Below are positions 63,345-64,000 of a stretch of DNA of 64,000 bases, piece by piece; the stretch's first letter is position 1, and each line of letters starts with the position of its first letter. The stretch lies in assembly GCF_004664715.2 (NCBI RefSeq), contig NC_051063.1:118224629-118288628 (forward strand), given 5' to 3'. The position numbers were made by a program, and so were the translations under genes. The DNA is from Peromyscus leucopus. Lineage: Eukaryota; Chordata; Mammalia; Rodentia; Cricetidae. Below the pieces are notes generated by a model that was not told the DNA's origin, searched no databases, and saw nothing but the letters and a program-made list of their open reading frames with translations.

Positions 63345-63600
63345 AATGGATAATTAGTGCAAGTGTTACAGTCCAGAGGGAGAGATACTCTGACTGTCAG
63401 AAGTCAGGCCATACATGGAATTGTTACAGCTCTAAAGGGAAACTTCTTGTCAGGAAGTCAGGCTATAACTATAGCTGTGAAAGGAATATATTCTGGAATC
63501 CTACAGCTGTCAGGAGAAAGGTATCCTGACATGTTGGGAAATCAGACTATATCTCAATCTGGTTCTGGTGAGGGAAGTACTCCCCACAGAATGTGACAGT
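63345..63600 (+). repeat. imperfect tandem units, CAGNAAGTCAGGCYATA-type
   Basis: Three related units recur: GTTACAGTCCAGAGGGAGAGATACTC, GTTACAGCTCTAAAGGGAAACTTC and CTACAGCTGTCAGGAGAAAGGTATCC, each followed by a (T/C)TGTCAG-AAGTCAGGC-ATA-like motif. Spacing is about 52-79 bp. The ORFs read through them come from the periodicity. Possibly part of an LTR or satellite; unnamed. Confidence 0.5.
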
Positions 63601-64000
63601 CTTGCTCCTTTCCAGAGCCTTTGTGCTGAACTCTGCTCTACTCTGCTAAGTTTCCCAGCAGAGATGTCTGTTTCTTCTCAACTCCAGCCCAAGTTGTTAC
63701 TTCTTCTGCTTCACTTTGCTAAGGGTGGAAGGTAGCAACAAGCTTAGGTTTAGGGGAGAATTTGTTACTTCTCTGCTCCTGAATGGAGTTTCCTAGCAGA
63801 GGTGTCCATTACTTCTCTGCTCTGGTGAAAGAAGGTCTTCATATAAAATTATTTCAAGAGATTTATCTGGGAAGGAAGAATCCGGGAGAGTGGCTGCCTC
63901 CACCAGGGTGGAGAAGGGCAGCTGCTGAATGAACAGGCAGTCATATTAGTAAAAACCTGTAGCCAGATATTAGGGAAAAAGCTGAGATATCACAAAAGCA
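63601..64000 (+). repeat. repeat-like sequence at window edge
   Basis: Two partial repeats of CTCTGCT...TTTCCYAGCAGAGRTGTC (about 63640 and 63770), then GGTGGAGAAGGGCAGCTGCTG. It resembles LTR-type DNA cut by the window end; family not identified. Confidence 0.4.

Overview
This is an AT-rich piece of a rodent nuclear genome, and almost all of it is mobile-element DNA. B1 and B2/B3-type SINEs, LINE-1 3' ends with the G-rich rodent 3'UTR, and class II (betaretrovirus-like) endogenous retroviruses (ERVs) all point to a muroid rodent. The solo LTRs at 37172-37518 and 39353-39724 look like a type I associate with cricetids (hamsters, voles, deer mice). The family-level call is inference; no species is claimed.

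Layout. 1-11600: a LINE-1 3' end (1-1528), an inverted LINE-1 3'UTR (about 2985-3905), old LINE-1 pieces and unassigned AT-rich DNA. 11632-12555: the one intact conserved host gene seen, a single-exon olfactory receptor matching OR13G1. 12556-25170: SINEs, old LINE-1 and one young LINE-1 with a 5' inversion and a clean 14-bp target-site duplication (TSD; 18111-19575). 25173-28405: a young, near-intact processed copy of SLC25A13 (citrin) mRNA, with a CpG-rich 5' end, all introns removed, one in-frame stop, a poly(A) tail and a 16-bp TSD. 28440-34430: ERV scraps, SINEs and other rodent repeats.

34440-45156 is a minus-strand class II ERV: 5' LTR at 44849-45156, then gag, protease, RT, RNase H, integrase and 3' sequence. 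Three later insertions split it: two solo LTRs of one family and a 1.95-kb internally deleted ERV with a 6-bp TSD. 47400-53335 is a related plus-strand ERV whose RNase H is interrupted by an unusual palindromic LTR element carrying the 3' end of a leucine tRNA with its CCA (49339-49808). A second, 3'-only copy of the same family follows (53530-54815), with a further LTR from 54818. The rest is old LINE-1, a younger LINE-1 3'UTR fragment and a repeat-rich end.

The pieces do not form a pathway. They record successive insertions around one olfactory receptor gene. The most notable items are the tRNA-bearing palindromic LTR, the near-coding citrin retrocopy with its own CpG-rich 5' end, and the nested ERV with TSD-defined insertions.
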